This document shows positions 1 through 10,779 of a DNA stretch of 44,717 nt, piece by piece. Origin of the DNA: Nemertoderma westbladi (taxonomy: Eukaryota; Xenacoelomorpha; Nemertodermatida; Nemertodermatidae); the NCBI GenBank assembly GCA_032718475.1, contig JAUCBJ010008457.1:1-44717 (forward strand), in the 5' to 3' direction. How positions within the stretch are numbered: the first letter of the stretch is position 1; every line of letters starts with the position of its first letter. The position numbers were made by a program, and so were the translations under genes. The notes beneath the pieces are model-generated. The model worked only from the letters and a program-made list of their open reading frames with translations, searched no databases and was not told the DNA's origin.

Positions 1-997
1 CTGGCTGATCCTCACGGCGAAAGCAATGTCCTGCAAAGCGGAGGCGATTTTGTTCTAGTGTCAAGCTTGGGGGAACCAATGAGACACCTCCAATGTTATA
101 TAGTGTCTGGTTGGAGATGTGTGCATTGAACTTGACACAATGAACCCGGCGTATCATTCTTGTGAATGTGCCATCTAGAGATTTGGTGTCCTCAGCAGTT
201 AGAGCCCAGCATGGACTCCCATAGAGGAGTACTGGAACTACTGCTGTTCTAAATAACCGGACCTTAAGTTTCCGATTAATTCTCTGCGACTTCCAATTAT
301 CTGGAAAGCCTATTCAAGGCTGCACATGCCTTTCCCTTACGTTTTCGAAGGTCCTCACCTGACTTCCGGATCCATGATCCCAGGTAACAGAAGTCATCCA
401 CATGATCAAGCATACCATCTTTTGAGCTTATGCTCATCCGATCAGAGACTTGCTGAGGACTTTCAAAGTTAACTGTCAAAATTTTGGTCTTTCTGGAGTT
501 AATAAAAAGACCCCAAATACTCCTAAGTCATCAGCAAAGTCTAGATCAGTTAGGTACTTCGCAGGATTTCCTCGACTTCTGGAGCCAGTAGGTGGAGTTA
601 TCATCACCCCATCATCATTATGGTGATCTAAGGACATGCGTAGAACATAGTCAACAACAATTATGAACAAGAATGGTGCAAGTGTGTCTCCCTGGAGGAC
701 GCCCCATAACACTTCAAATGGTTATGTGTCACCGTCAACAGTAGACACAAATGTTGTCAAACCATCATATACTGATCTGATTGCTGCAATAATTTCATCA
801 GGAATCCCATATAATGAAAGTATGCTGAACATGCGTGAGCGAGAGACTGAATCAAAGGCCTTGAAGAAGTCAACAAAGATAACAGCCAGATGCCTGTCTT
901 TCTTTTTTGATAACTCTTCAATTATCCTTCTAAGTGCAATTTCTAGATATTGAGTGTTTATAATAGTGGTTGCTAGGGTCTCACTCGCTGTTGACAT
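1..997 (-). pseudogene. LINE (non-LTR retrotransposon) reverse transcriptase fragment
   Basis: This is a 5'-truncated LINE reverse transcriptase read on the minus strand, with its 3' part running off the left edge. What is visible, in order: a finger/palm segment with 'AVIFVDFFKAFDSV' (722-997); the 'GVLQGDTLAPFLF' segment and the catalytic 'FADD' box (476-712); a thumb/connection segment (297-479); and, down to position 1, a segment of the 'VPVLLYGSPCWAL' type. An in-frame TAA at 722-724 separates the first two blocks. About 30 residues seem missing just after FADD, where the frame also changes. No endonuclease domain, ORF1 or 3' tail is in the window. The copy is dead. The precise clade (RTE, CR1 or Jockey-like) is not decided here. 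Confidence 0.85.
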
Positions 998-1874
998 CGA
1001 AACACGTTTTATTCAAATTGCTCAAGGCTGAGAGAGCGACACCCTCGCTAATATCGATTAGTATGGTATTGTGGTCATGAATATGAGAGACTTTTTATGA
1101 GTATAAAATTGCACGGTTCATCACTTTGCTGCCGGACTAAAACCAATTAACGATTTTACTAATTATAAAGTTCCCCAAATTAATTAAAAATTTATCCAAT
1201 CCGGTTGCAATTAGTAAAACAGCTGATTCGTCAGCCTGGTTTGATGAACTTGATGAAATCGTACATTCAGGAGCGGCTGTATGCTATTATTGACTAAAAC
1301 TTTATACCAAACACCTCTACCTACCTAAATAACAGTCTGTAGTGAGCACCGGTGCAGGTATGGTAGGCCTACATGTTGGGCAGATATAGTGGAGGTTATT
1401 TTGGCACTGGTGAATACTATGAATACAGGAATACCCAAGTACTTCTGTACTTAGTGTACCCATCTGCCCATGTACAGTAATTGGCTGACAGGTAGTAAGT
1501 ACCCTTAGTGTTGTAGGCTATAGATGATTGACGTTCCTAGCAATGTTCTTAATGTAGGCATTTTACTGGAAGTTATTAATACCATACAGCCATAGTTTAC
1601 CCCAAAAAAACCCAAATTACCCCAAATCGCACCAAATCAAAATAAATCATGTAACAGACACCCAGGCTATATGATGATATGGATTAGATCAATGAAGCGG
1701 ATAGTGACCCTTGAAGGGCATCTTATGCATTCAAAGGAAAATATGATCAGACCCAAATCATGCAGTCAGACCAGATCTTTTGCTGATCAAATACCGGTAG
1801 GTGACTTTGCTGATATGCAGTAACATTTTACGGTACAATTTGATGCGAAAATGTTTTGGCCAGTACTTCCATTG
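998..1874. other. Intergenic stretch with no recognised feature
   Basis: No coding frame, tandem repeat or element end could be supported. The stretch has scattered AGGCCT and ACCGGT palindromes and AT-rich spacer. The left part may be unrecognised LINE or older repeat sequence. Confidence 0.4.
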
Positions 1875-1875
1875 C

Positions 1876-2480
1876 GGTCCCAGGTCATTCGCATACCACG
1901 GTCACTGTATCTGGCACCTGATTGGCTGAAATATTCAAACGCTGAAAACGTACCTAGGAGGCTAGGCCTTGACAATTTGTGATAAGATTTTATGCAAATA
2001 TGTTTTGGATGATGTTCTGAATCTCGCGTTGATGTCCCAAGTCACCCCCATACCATGGTCATCAGATACGGCGCCTGATTGGCTAATTCTTTGAACGACG
2101 ATAACTCGAGATTGCTTCTTTTTGGGATGAGGTTTGAAGGCTAGGACTATTCTCTGGAGGATGCCCTAACTTACTGATGATGTATATTGGGGTCCCAGGT
2201 CACTCATGTACCGTGGTCACTGTATCTGGCACCTGATTGGCTGGAATTTTCAAACGTTGAAAACGTACCTAGGCCTTGACATGTTATGGGATTTTATGCG
2301 AATATGTTTTGGATTGTATCTGAATCTCGTGTTGATGTCCCAAGTCACCCCCATACTGTGGTCACCAGATATGACCTGTGATTGGCCAATTCTTTGAATG
2401 ACGATAACTCGAGTTTGGGATAAAGTTTGAAGGCTAGGAATATTCTCTGGAGTATGCCCTAACTCACTGACGGTGTTTTA
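1876..2480. repeat. Tandem duplication, about 315-bp unit, two copies
   Basis: The block beginning 'ggtcccaggtcat' at 1876 recurs at 2191. Both copies keep the landmarks 'ggtcactgtatctggcacct', 'gaaaacgtacctagg', 'gttgatgtcccaagtcaccc' and 'gacgataactcgag' in order. The copies differ by many substitutions and small indels, so the duplication is old. No open frame is shared, so a non-coding repeat is the best reading. Confidence 0.85.
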
Positions 2481-2766
2481 TAGTCGTTGGATTGCCGGGT
2501 TTTGCTACGTGGTCTATGATTGGCTGATTAATGGCTGAAGGCTATTATCTTAAGAAGTATTCACTTTGGAATGATGAAGTTTATTTTAAAATGTTCTCTG
2601 CAGTGTTTCCGATCCCACTAAAGACATCCAATTGCTGTATGACTACAGGTTTCTCGCTTTTGGTTGTTTGAATATGCTTGAAAATTTTGCATATAAAATA
2701 GGCAGTTATTTTTTATGTCCTTTTATTTGACTTTTTTTGTCATTTTTTTTTACGAATTATGCATAA

Positions 2767-2822
2767 TGACTTTTGTTGTCCTTTTAATGACTTTTATTGT
2801 CCTTTTAATGACTTTTTATGTA
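2767..2822. repeat. Short pyrimidine-rich tandem repeat (about 21 bp)
   Basis: The unit 'tgacttttattgtcctttta' recurs about two and a half times, and a more decayed match lies just upstream. The rest of 2481-3055 shows no gene. Confidence 0.6.
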
Positions 2823-3055
2823 TGTATTTCTTCAAACTGTCAGACTGCTGATTTCTGGACTGTCAGACGGTTGATTTCACTATGCCTGTGCCAAAACATT
2901 CCATGATTCCATGATTTATAGACTATGAGATTTCCATATGCGCCTGTGGTAAAAAGACTCTATATATTTAATAGTTTGTGGTTGTTGTCGATAATCGATT
3001 ACCACATGACGTAGCAAAACACTCATTTTATAGCTAAAAACAATTACCAATTGAT

Positions 3056-3690
3056 GGAAAGGAGCAGGTTAAGGCCGAGTTTTCTATCCAAAACAATAAA
3101 CAGTCACTTTACCAAATCAGGGAAAGGAGCATGTTACAGAGACGGGATTTTCTAACCAAAACAATAAACGATCACTTAACTAATTGAGGGAAAGGAGCAG
3201 GTTACAGAGGCGGGATTTTCTAACCAAAACAATAAACGATCACTTAACTTATTGAGGGAAAGGAGCAGGTTACAGAGGCGGGATTTTCTAAACAAAACAA
3301 TAAACGACCATTTAACTAATTGAGGGAAAGGAACAGGTTACAGAGGCGGAATTTTCTAACCAAAACAATAAACGATCACTTAACTAATTGAAGGAAAGGA
3401 GCAGGTTACAGAGGCGAGATTTTCTAACCAAAACAATAAACGATCATTTAACTAATTGAGGAAAAGGGGCAGGTTACAGAGGCGGGCCTTTCTAACCAAA
3501 ACAATAAACGGTCACTTTACCAATTCAGGGAAAGGAGCAGGTTACAGAGGCGGGATTTTCTAACCAAAAGCAATAAACGATCATTTAACTAATTGAGGGA
3601 AAGGGGCAGGTTACAGAGGCGGGATTTTCTAACCAAAACAATAAACGATCATTTAACTAATTGAGGGAAAGGAGCAGGTTACAGAGACGA
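3056..3690. repeat. 68-bp minisatellite, about ten copies
   Basis: Unit starts ('ggaaaggagcaggttacaga') fall at about 3056, 3121, 3189, 3257, 3325, 3393, 3460, 3529, 3598 and 3665, so the period is 68 bp after a shorter first unit. Each unit contains 'attttctaaccaaaacaata'. The first unit is the most diverged and the last is cut at 3690. The middle units are nearly identical, which suggests recent homogenisation. No coding frame runs through it. Confidence 0.95.
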
Positions 3691-4048
3691 TAAAACTAAT
3701 ACAGTAATAGGCCTAAATTATGTGAAAGGTATATCCACATTTTCCACAATCCTGCTATCCAGTTTGGCCTATCAATTATTTAAAATTTATTAGCACAACC
3801 GGTAGGCCTACCATTACCGTATTTAAATGGTAGGCTACACAGTAGGCCTATAGCAGTACCGGTGCCGGTACTAAAATACATAAATACCTGCTTTATACCT
3901 ACCTACATCTGTACATACAATACATCAAAATAGTGCTATATATACTAATACCGGTACTGATATCCTGAGAGAACAGCAGTAGAGAAACCGGTAGCATGGA
4001 ATTAGACTTTTGGACATAAAAAATCAAAAAAAAGGACAAAAAAAGGAT
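3691..4048. other. AT-rich spacer rich in AGGCCT and ACCGGT palindromes
   Basis: No gene was found. The stretch repeatedly shows 'taggccta' and 'taccggta' words, for example near 3799-3870. Similar words are common in the BEL leader at 22150-24330. Confidence 0.5.
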
Positions 4049-4784
4049 TTAAGGGGGGGGGGGGGGGGGGGGGGGGTACACCATTTTCGGACAACTCTTC
4101 GATTTATCACTCTCAGCGTTTCAAAATTGTTTGATTTTGGCTTAAATCTGGCATATAGGTGCCTAAGATGCTATTCTACATGACAGGTCAGAAAATTTTT
4201 TTTTTCGCTATTTAATATTAGTTAATACTAGTTAACAACAAAAAAAACTTGGTTGCGCTTAAAACCCTAAGGCTTTTACAGTTTTGAACGTAATCACATG
4301 AAAGTTTTTTTATATGATAGATCAAAGATGGGGCAACATAACTATCAGGCGAAATTTTGTTAAAATAATTCTGCACCGCTAGGTGGCGCTGCAAATTTAT
4401 GCAAATTTTTAGGTTTTTTATAAATAGTATTAAATTTTATTAACAAAAAATTTCGAAAAGTTGCCTGATACTTTTATGCAGGGTGGCTATGTAGACACCC
4501 ACAGGAATTTTCAGACTAATTGCTCAAAAATTGTAGAAGTAGTAGGGTTTTGAAGTTGACAATTTCATGAAAAAAATATTTGGAGATAATCGACCTTTCA
4601 TTATACATTGTAATAGTAATTTCAATAGGATTCCGTAAATGGAAATTTACATAACTTGAAAACTAAAAGAGCTATTATATAGCGGTTTTCAGATTTGGAA
4701 ACACCATTCAATGGTGCATTATAATAGACCATAAAAAAAATTTCGACATATTTTGGACCAAAATGGTGTACCCCCCCCCCTTAA
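4049..4784. mobile_element. TTAA-flanked non-autonomous DNA element with G-run ends
   Basis: TTAA at 4049-4052 and 4781-4784 flanks an element whose ends are inverted. The left end is a run of 24 G followed by 'tacaccatttt'. The right end is 'aaaatggtgta' followed by ten C. TTAA target duplication is the hallmark of piggyBac-type transposases. The 728-bp interior is AT-rich and encodes no transposase, so it would depend on an enzyme supplied elsewhere. The unequal run length (24 G against 10 C) looks like post-insertion slippage. Two further TTAA elements lie at 26042-27609 and 29828-31248. Confidence 0.7.
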
Positions 4785-5432
4785 ACGGACAATAAAAATT
4801 ATTGCGTATAAAATATCAAGAAGAATTAATTTTTGCACAAGGAAATAATACTTAAATGCTCTCTGAATACACCTTCATAGGTTTTCTTTGTGATTTTAGA
4901 GCTTTAAAAGTTCAATATGAAATTTTTTATTAAATAATACTTTTTATGTTTTTTTGTTAATTTGAGTATTTCTGTATTTGCTGGTATTATATTTTGGGTG
5001 TTTTCTTTTGTTATTAATTTTGTTATTAATTATTTTTTATTAATCCAGGGAATATCCTTAGTAACTCAGGGTCCTCACTCACTAATTCAGGGACCTCCCT
5101 TGTTAGCTCAGGGTCCACCCTCGTTAATTCAGAACCTTTTGAATAATCTTTATTTATATTATAAGGTTTTCAAAGGTGCTGAATTAATTGATTGAAAATG
5201 GTTTTAAATGGCCACATTGTAATTCCATTTCGTGTGATGCGTTTTGTGCCACAAATTTTTGTAGTATTAATTGGGGGAGGGGGGGGGGGGGGGGGTCTAT
5301 GCGCCTGTCGATTTATACGAATCTACAGGCGCAACAAGAGTATTTGGAACATTATCATTATGCCCATGTATAGTTATACAGTATATGTTAGCCTACAGTA
5401 TAAACAAAATATTCTTAACAAAATCGGAAGCA
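4785..5432. repeat. Spacer with a degenerate 24-bp repeat and a G-run
   Basis: Around 5040-5128 a unit like 'taattcagggacctccc' recurs about four times. Reading frames across it give a repeated 'LIQGP' pattern with no start context or homology, so I do not call a gene. A G-run lies near 5275-5296. Nothing else is recognisable. Confidence 0.5.
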
Positions 5433-5529
5433 GGACAATTCGGTCCCGGACAATTCGGTCCCGGACAATTCGGTCCCATTAATTTTGTGATTTGGGACCG
5501 AATTGTCCGGGATCGAATTGCCGGGACGA
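5433..5529. repeat. 15-bp minisatellite, left array (direct then inverted units)
   Basis: Three direct copies of 'ggacaattcggtccc' (5433-5478) are followed by two inverted copies (5491-5529, 'gggaccgaattgtcc'), which makes a local palindrome. The same unit forms the larger array at 6164-6381 on the other side of the MITE. Confidence 0.9.
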
Positions 5530-5558
5530 AATTTAATTGGCACTACTGTACTATATAA

Positions 5559-6132
5559 GGGTGAATGTTCTAGAACCTTAATATATATCATTATATGGTA
5601 GCTAGTGTGTTTTTTTACTATAGCTAGTATTTTTTTGAAAATAAAAAATGTACTTTTTTTTGTTAACATTATTAGTTATGGTAGCTATTATGGTTTTTTT
5701 ATGGAGTTTGTGAATTATTTACTAGCTAGTAATAAATAGTATGTATTTAAAATGCGTTTTTTTATATATTGCGTACGTATACTGTATGTGTTGTTGATTG
5801 GTTAACAAGCCTAAATTATTATCTTAGATAATAGCTGGATCTCATTCAGGGACGGTAATATTGTTGGTAATTAATATAATCAGAAACAGTTTAGGCCTAA
5901 TTCTGAAATATCAATGTTTTCACAAGTATTTTTATAATTTCAAGGAAATGCTAGCTAGTAAAAAAAACACTAGCTACACCTTAATAAAAAATATATAATA
6001 ATGTTCTCGAACACTACCAATAACAAAAATAAAAAAAGTATAGTATTTTTAAAATTTCAAAAAATTATAGCAAGTAAATAACACTTAGCTACCATAAAAA
6101 AAATCTCTACTAATGTTCTAGAACATTCACCC
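5559..6132. mobile_element. MITE with long imperfect terminal inverted repeats
   Basis: The left end 'gggtgaatgttctagaac' (5559-5576) is exactly inverted at 6115-6132. The inverted similarity continues inward through 'tatggtagctagtgt' and A/T-rich tracts for roughly 100 bp. An internal, more diverged copy of the end motif ('gttctcgaac') at about 6003 suggests a nested or partly duplicated copy. It has no coding capacity. A second family member is at 28750-28976. The superfamily is not clear: no diagnostic target duplication is obvious because the element is embedded in minisatellite DNA. Confidence 0.7.
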
Positions 6133-6163
6133 CCAATATCAAAAAGCACTAAAAAGCTGCTAT

Positions 6164-6381
6164 CAATTCGGTCCCGGACAATTCGGTCCCGGACAATTCG
6201 ATCCCGGACAATTCGGTCCCGGACTATTCGGTCCCGGATAATTCGGTCCCGGACAATTCGATCCCGGACAATTCGGTCCCGGACTATTCGGTCCCGGATA
6301 ATTCTGTCCCGGACAATTCGGGCCCGGACAATTCGGTCCTAGGACAATTCGGTCCTAGGACAATTCGGTCCTAGGACAATT
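6164..6381. repeat. 15-bp minisatellite, right array
   Basis: About 14 tandem units of 'ggacaattcggtccc'. Variants include 'gatccc', a 'ggataattc' form, and a terminal subset with 'ggtcctagga'. The higher-order order of variants (gtccc, gatccc, gtccc, ggactattc, ggataattc) is repeated twice, so blocks of about 60-75 bp have themselves been duplicated. Confidence 0.95.
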
Positions 6382-7785
6382 TATTTATTATTTATTTTAT
6401 ATATAATTGTAAATTGTAAATATACAATTTATTATTTACCATCAGCAACACGTACTAATAATGACTCGAGTAATACCGAAATATTCTAGAATACCCCATG
6501 GCCAACGCAGTCGGCCATGCATTCGCACGGCGCAAATAAATGCTCCATTTGCTCTCTTCACCTGGATTTATCTTATAAAATATAAAACAACTCATGAATG
6601 TGTTAAAACTATCTTGGAGTACTATTTAGTAACAGTGATTATGTATTCGGCTAATCGTATCAGAGTACATGAATTTTGTGATAATTATCACGAATAATGC
6701 CGACGTTTATGATGGTTCAATAATAATTTATTAGAAATTGGCAATATTGTACAACCAAGTTTCACCGGGGAAACCCCTGTTGTAGCAGTAATATTTAATA
6801 ATTACTCACCGCTGAGAAAAACGATAGTGATGTTGTTTTACTCGTTTTTAATGTCAATTATCACTCACTATTAACATGAATTAATGACATTTAATATGAC
6901 ATTGCATATAATAGTGATAAGATCAAAAGTATCTATAGTGGTCGAATATCAATATTGTACTGATTCAGAAGCCTGATTTACTATTGAATATTTAATTTTG
7001 ATAGAATTTTGTTAACTTTGTGTCAATAGAAGGTAGTGACAAACACACCACCTAGCGGTGTGGAATGAACTTTAATAGTAATTCAGTGAACAGTCCAACT
7101 AGTAACAATGGTTAGAACGACAATCTTATGTTAGTAGTGAAGATTCTGTCAATTACACTACAAGATTATTAAAATTAATAAAAAAGGGTTAAAGCGGCCG
7201 TAACATTTTGCAAATGGTCGGACAATCAACAGCTAATCTAATCGAAAACTAGTGTAATATTATATTCTACATATTTTTTTGATTATTTAACCATTGGTGT
7301 TTTCACACTGCTTTAAAAATTATATATATATACATATATTAAACACATATATATTAAGAAGCATTACTCACGTTTGTATCATCTGTGTTCTCAAGTTTTA
7401 TGGATGAAACTCTATCGGTTAAATATATCAAATTCAATCCATCATAAACCCCCACAGAGAAGGTCTCGCCGTTTCCCACATAATTTTTACTCCTATAAAA
7501 TATATAGAATTATTGGTAAATTATGGGGAAAGGAAGCAACAAAGGGAAACTATGAATTTCGGTGGATATTAACAAAGCATTATATAGGTAATATTTTCCT
7601 AGATACTAGAGCAATCACTTCCTTAGCAACACTGTGGTAATGCAGCATATGGCTATAAATCAATAATAATTATAACTGCATTTATATACAGATTTACATC
7701 AGTAAAGTTCAAAGGCTCCTTCGAATGCGGATGCTATACCGCATGCTATTGGCTATAGGCATCCATATCCCATATTCCTATATGG
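6382..7785. other. AT-rich stretch with no supported gene
   Basis: Two short plus-strand frames (6461-6697 and 7374-7640) are open, but they show no recognisable domain and no coding bias distinct from the surroundings. The region could hold a decayed N-terminal part of the coding relic that follows, but I see no motif proving it. Confidence 0.4.
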
Positions 7786-9110
7786 ATGCTGTATGGCACA
7801 GGCGTTCAAGGATATACATAGTGGGAAGTATGGTGTCAGATACCTGAGCGTTCTTCTGGGAGGGATTGACTTTAAATAAATAGCCTGCTCAGGATTTACC
7901 AGAAGGACAACCCTGACCACCCCTAATATATCGATATGGTTCAAAATCCATAATGGAAGGATGTATTCTGACATTGCTCAATGCATGATCGATGGGAGGA
8001 CCTTTAAGACTAGCATATCACGTATGTCACGATGGAAATGTACATGGTAACAGCATTTGGGTGTTGAATGCTTAAGATGCTCATCGCAACCCAACCCAAA
8101 TCCTTCAATAAATTTGGATGGGTTGAGCTAGTAGTCCATGCATTCGCAGCTGTCAACAACATATTCCCCAAGGAAGTCCAGGCGGGTAAAGCGCAAACCC
8201 ACTGGTATCAACATGGACCAGCAAATATCGGCATGATGAAAGACCGACTGAAAACAATTGGTATGGACATATCGTTAAGCGACAATGTGGTAATGCCAGG
8301 TTTCGAATACATCGTTTCTGAGAAACCCTCTCTGGAATAGTTTGATATTACACAGCCCAAGCAAATTGTGGCGAGTGAGCCTGAAAATGATTCGAGTGTC
8401 AGAGTTCCGCTTTAGCGAAGGAGTCCTCCTACCACTTCCGACAACTGGCAGGCATTCTGGGTCTTCCATCAGCAATGCGAGGCTTCGTCGCCGTACTGGA
8501 TGCTGGGTGGAGAGAACTGGGTTGCAGAGATTGCGAGCCTCCGCCTTCAACAGGTAGAATGCAGTGTAGAATTCCAAGAGCAGCCATTCCCCACCCTAAT
8601 CCCCAAGACAATCACCAACATCATGCGGGTAGTTGCCACGAGATCTGATGACGAAGCCAAATGACCATCCACAGTACAAGCGGCTTCAGAGTTTACCCTC
8701 GACCCGATGAGAATCACTCACTGGTATCTGGAGCAGTCGCAATGGGTTACCCAACAAACTTAGTATACCCAACAAAGACTCGTTGGTTATAAACCAGGAT
8801 TCAAGATGGAGGACCATATGCGAACCAGTTTATGATTTGGGAAACAGTCTGAGAAAATTCTGCGAAAACGTAACAATAAAAAGATATATTATCAAGAGAA
8901 TGATGCGTTACAGATCAACCACAGGCCCCTGGAAGTCAGGGAGGTTTACAACTACTGTGTGACAAACAAGGGAGTGCTGTACTGTATGTACTGAGCCCGT
9001 CCAAGCCATGATATGAGAGTTTGCTCAGCTCTATGCACATGCGGATTCCGTGGCCACTCGGTGGATATTATTAAGTGCCAAAGAAAGACAGAGTGGCAAT
9101 AATCGCCAAC
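7786..9110 (+). pseudogene. Decayed coding region with motifs in common with ORF3 of the large BEL element
   Basis: A plus-strand reading has long protein-like stretches broken by stops and at least one frameshift. One frame holds 7790-8040; another holds 8068-9110 with stops near 8341, 8413, 8660, 8761, 8836 and 8989. Motifs shared in order with ORF3 are: 'TPNISIWFKIHN' (ORF3 'RPSLAIYTIFEN', 405-416); 'NKF' followed about 70 residues later by a Y-x-V-x-E type motif (ORF3 449 and 519-523); 'ITHWY' (ORF3 'ILEWY', 567-571); 'EVYNYC' (ORF3 'EIYCAYC', 621-627); and a C-x-C-x4-H-x6-C cluster at 9034-9078 (ORF3 zinc knuckle at 645-658). Relationship to ORF3 is an inference by eye. The coding nature of the relic is more certain than its identity. 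Confidence 0.45.
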
Positions 9111-9498
9111 TTGGCAATGTTCACCAACGTCCATATAAAGACGTGAGGTCGAAATAGCCTGACAATGATGGGTGGGAAAAGAGTAAGGGTTACTTCACCT
9201 TCCCCATGGATCTCAATAGGGAGAAACTCCCTTTTAGTTGAGAGAACCTACAAACCCCGAGGTAAGCAGCTTGACTTGCCTTAGCACCAACCCTGAAAGG
9301 GATTGCGAAGGGCGAGCAGTATGAAGAGGAAAGACATAATACCGACCCGATGGATTGATATGCAGCAGCACTGTTGCATTCTCTCACTGACCGACAGACA
9401 CCCAATGGACAGATGGGTGGCGCCAGTTAGTTTAGCACGAGCCTGAAAAGGCATCGGGGCATGATGACACTAGGCATCGTAAGGGATAGAACCGATGG
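9111..9498 (+). other. Possible 3' continuation of the decayed coding region
   Basis: The same plus-strand frame continues with a high density of stops. The conceptual product would be rich in Ser, Thr and Pro, as expected of a disordered tail, but nothing can be assigned. Confidence 0.2.
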
Positions 9499-9503
9499 AC
9501 TAC
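9499..9503. other. Target-site duplication, left copy (ACTAC)
   Basis: These 5 bp abut the LTR at 9504 and match 25582-25586 exactly. A 5-bp duplication fits a BEL/Pao integrase and shows that the two LTRs belong to one insertion event. Confidence 0.9.
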
Positions 9504-10702
9504 TGTACGCGCTTTTGAAGACCTTTAGCAGTTTAACCTGCCAAAATTTATATGTCTTTTGGTTTATAAATAGACTTTAACATATGACAAGTATTTAATA
9601 CCAATAAACACAACATTAGCCGAAGCCAGCCTAGTGCGCGTCCATTCACCCGCTGGATATACCCGGGAGACTGGATTCGGAGGGCTTAGATTTTATTGCA
9701 GTGTAAGCTTACTGTATTATTCGATTGATCGTTAATAAATAATTTCTGACGAATATTATTCACTTTCGGGAAATATTAACAGTTCCTTTAGGACGTGGCG
9801 CTCTATCTAGGTAAACAGAGATATGACTTATACTAGACACAACGGTAAGACGGTAAGGCTTATGATTCACGTATGAGGCGCATTCTTTAGGAAATGCTTA
9901 GTTATCAGCCACAATCATGCACACTACCGGTACCGCACAATACTGCACACTAATCTGCCGACCGTCAATGAATTTTATCATACATAAAGAGAACAGCAAT
10001 TGACTCATGTAGTGCCTATCAAATAGCATTAAATTCACTACAAACCACGATAATATAAGTCGCAATCGCTATATGTAACCTGTCTCTCTAACCTGTAGTG
10101 TATCAAGAAAATTGGGAAATTTGGGTTATTTATCGATGTTCTCCAAGTAATAATATTCAACCAACTGATACAAATAATGACAACAGTAAATAGCAGTATA
10201 ATAATGTATGTTGCAGTGACTTGCACCGTGCACTGAACCGATAATGTAAGACTGAACTGATTGGGTTGCACTGATAACAGTTATACGTTCTATAATCTAA
10301 GCCTACTAATGTTTCTTCTAAAGTCTGAAACCAATTGACTCCAGAGCTGGTGTTCTTGGCCTAGATAGAAACAACAAAACTATAACACTGTAAGACTGAA
10401 CACGCCTAGTACGATCTGTAGAATATCTCCACGTCTAAAGTAAAAATCGCTCTGATTGGCTGTTAAGCTGAACAAAGAACCATGTGTCCAACGGCCGTTT
10501 CCATGCCAGCAACCAGCTGTCAGATGTCGTAATCTGAATCATCAAGGCTACACTGTGCTAGAGGATTTGACGCATTGCGGGTTTTGTGTCTTGCCATGTC
10601 CTCCAAAGCACACATATAGAAGAACAACTTTTATGTCCGTTAAAACACCCACACGGTACTTTGCGGGCAAGGGGACTGATTATATCCGCAAAAGCTTTTA
10701 CA
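9504..10702 (-). repeat. 3' LTR of the BEL element
   Basis: On the sense (minus) strand it starts 'tgtaaaagcttttgcgga' at 10702 and ends 'cgcgtaca' at 9504. A sense-strand AATAAA at 9697-9692 is a plausible polyadenylation signal and would put U5 at under about 190 bp. The sequence just upstream ends in the purine-rich 'gggagcag', a weak polypurine-tract candidate. It differs from the 5' LTR at 9679, 10348, 10466 and 10521; I found no indels. The antisense frame open at 10456-10734 is taken as chance. Confidence 0.95.
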
Positions 10703-10779
10703 CTGCTCCCAGAAAATGGGATTCAAGTCTATAAATATACAAAATCACAGTTTCTAATATACGTAAATACTCTAAACAG

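Noticed and set aside
5188-5669. Several overlapping small frames across the G-run and the 15-bp repeat
   Set aside because: They encode only the repeat pattern or poly-Gly, and they conflict with each other.
6164-6381. Short regular repeats considered as a CRISPR array
   Set aside because: There are no unique spacers, the 15-bp units are contiguous, and the DNA is eukaryotic. The same applies to the 22-bp units at 34091.
10456-10734. 92-codon plus-strand frame inside the LTR, repeated in the second LTR
   Set aside because: It is antisense to the element, has no recognisable domain, and its presence twice only reflects LTR identity. The copy at 25335-25589 ends differently.
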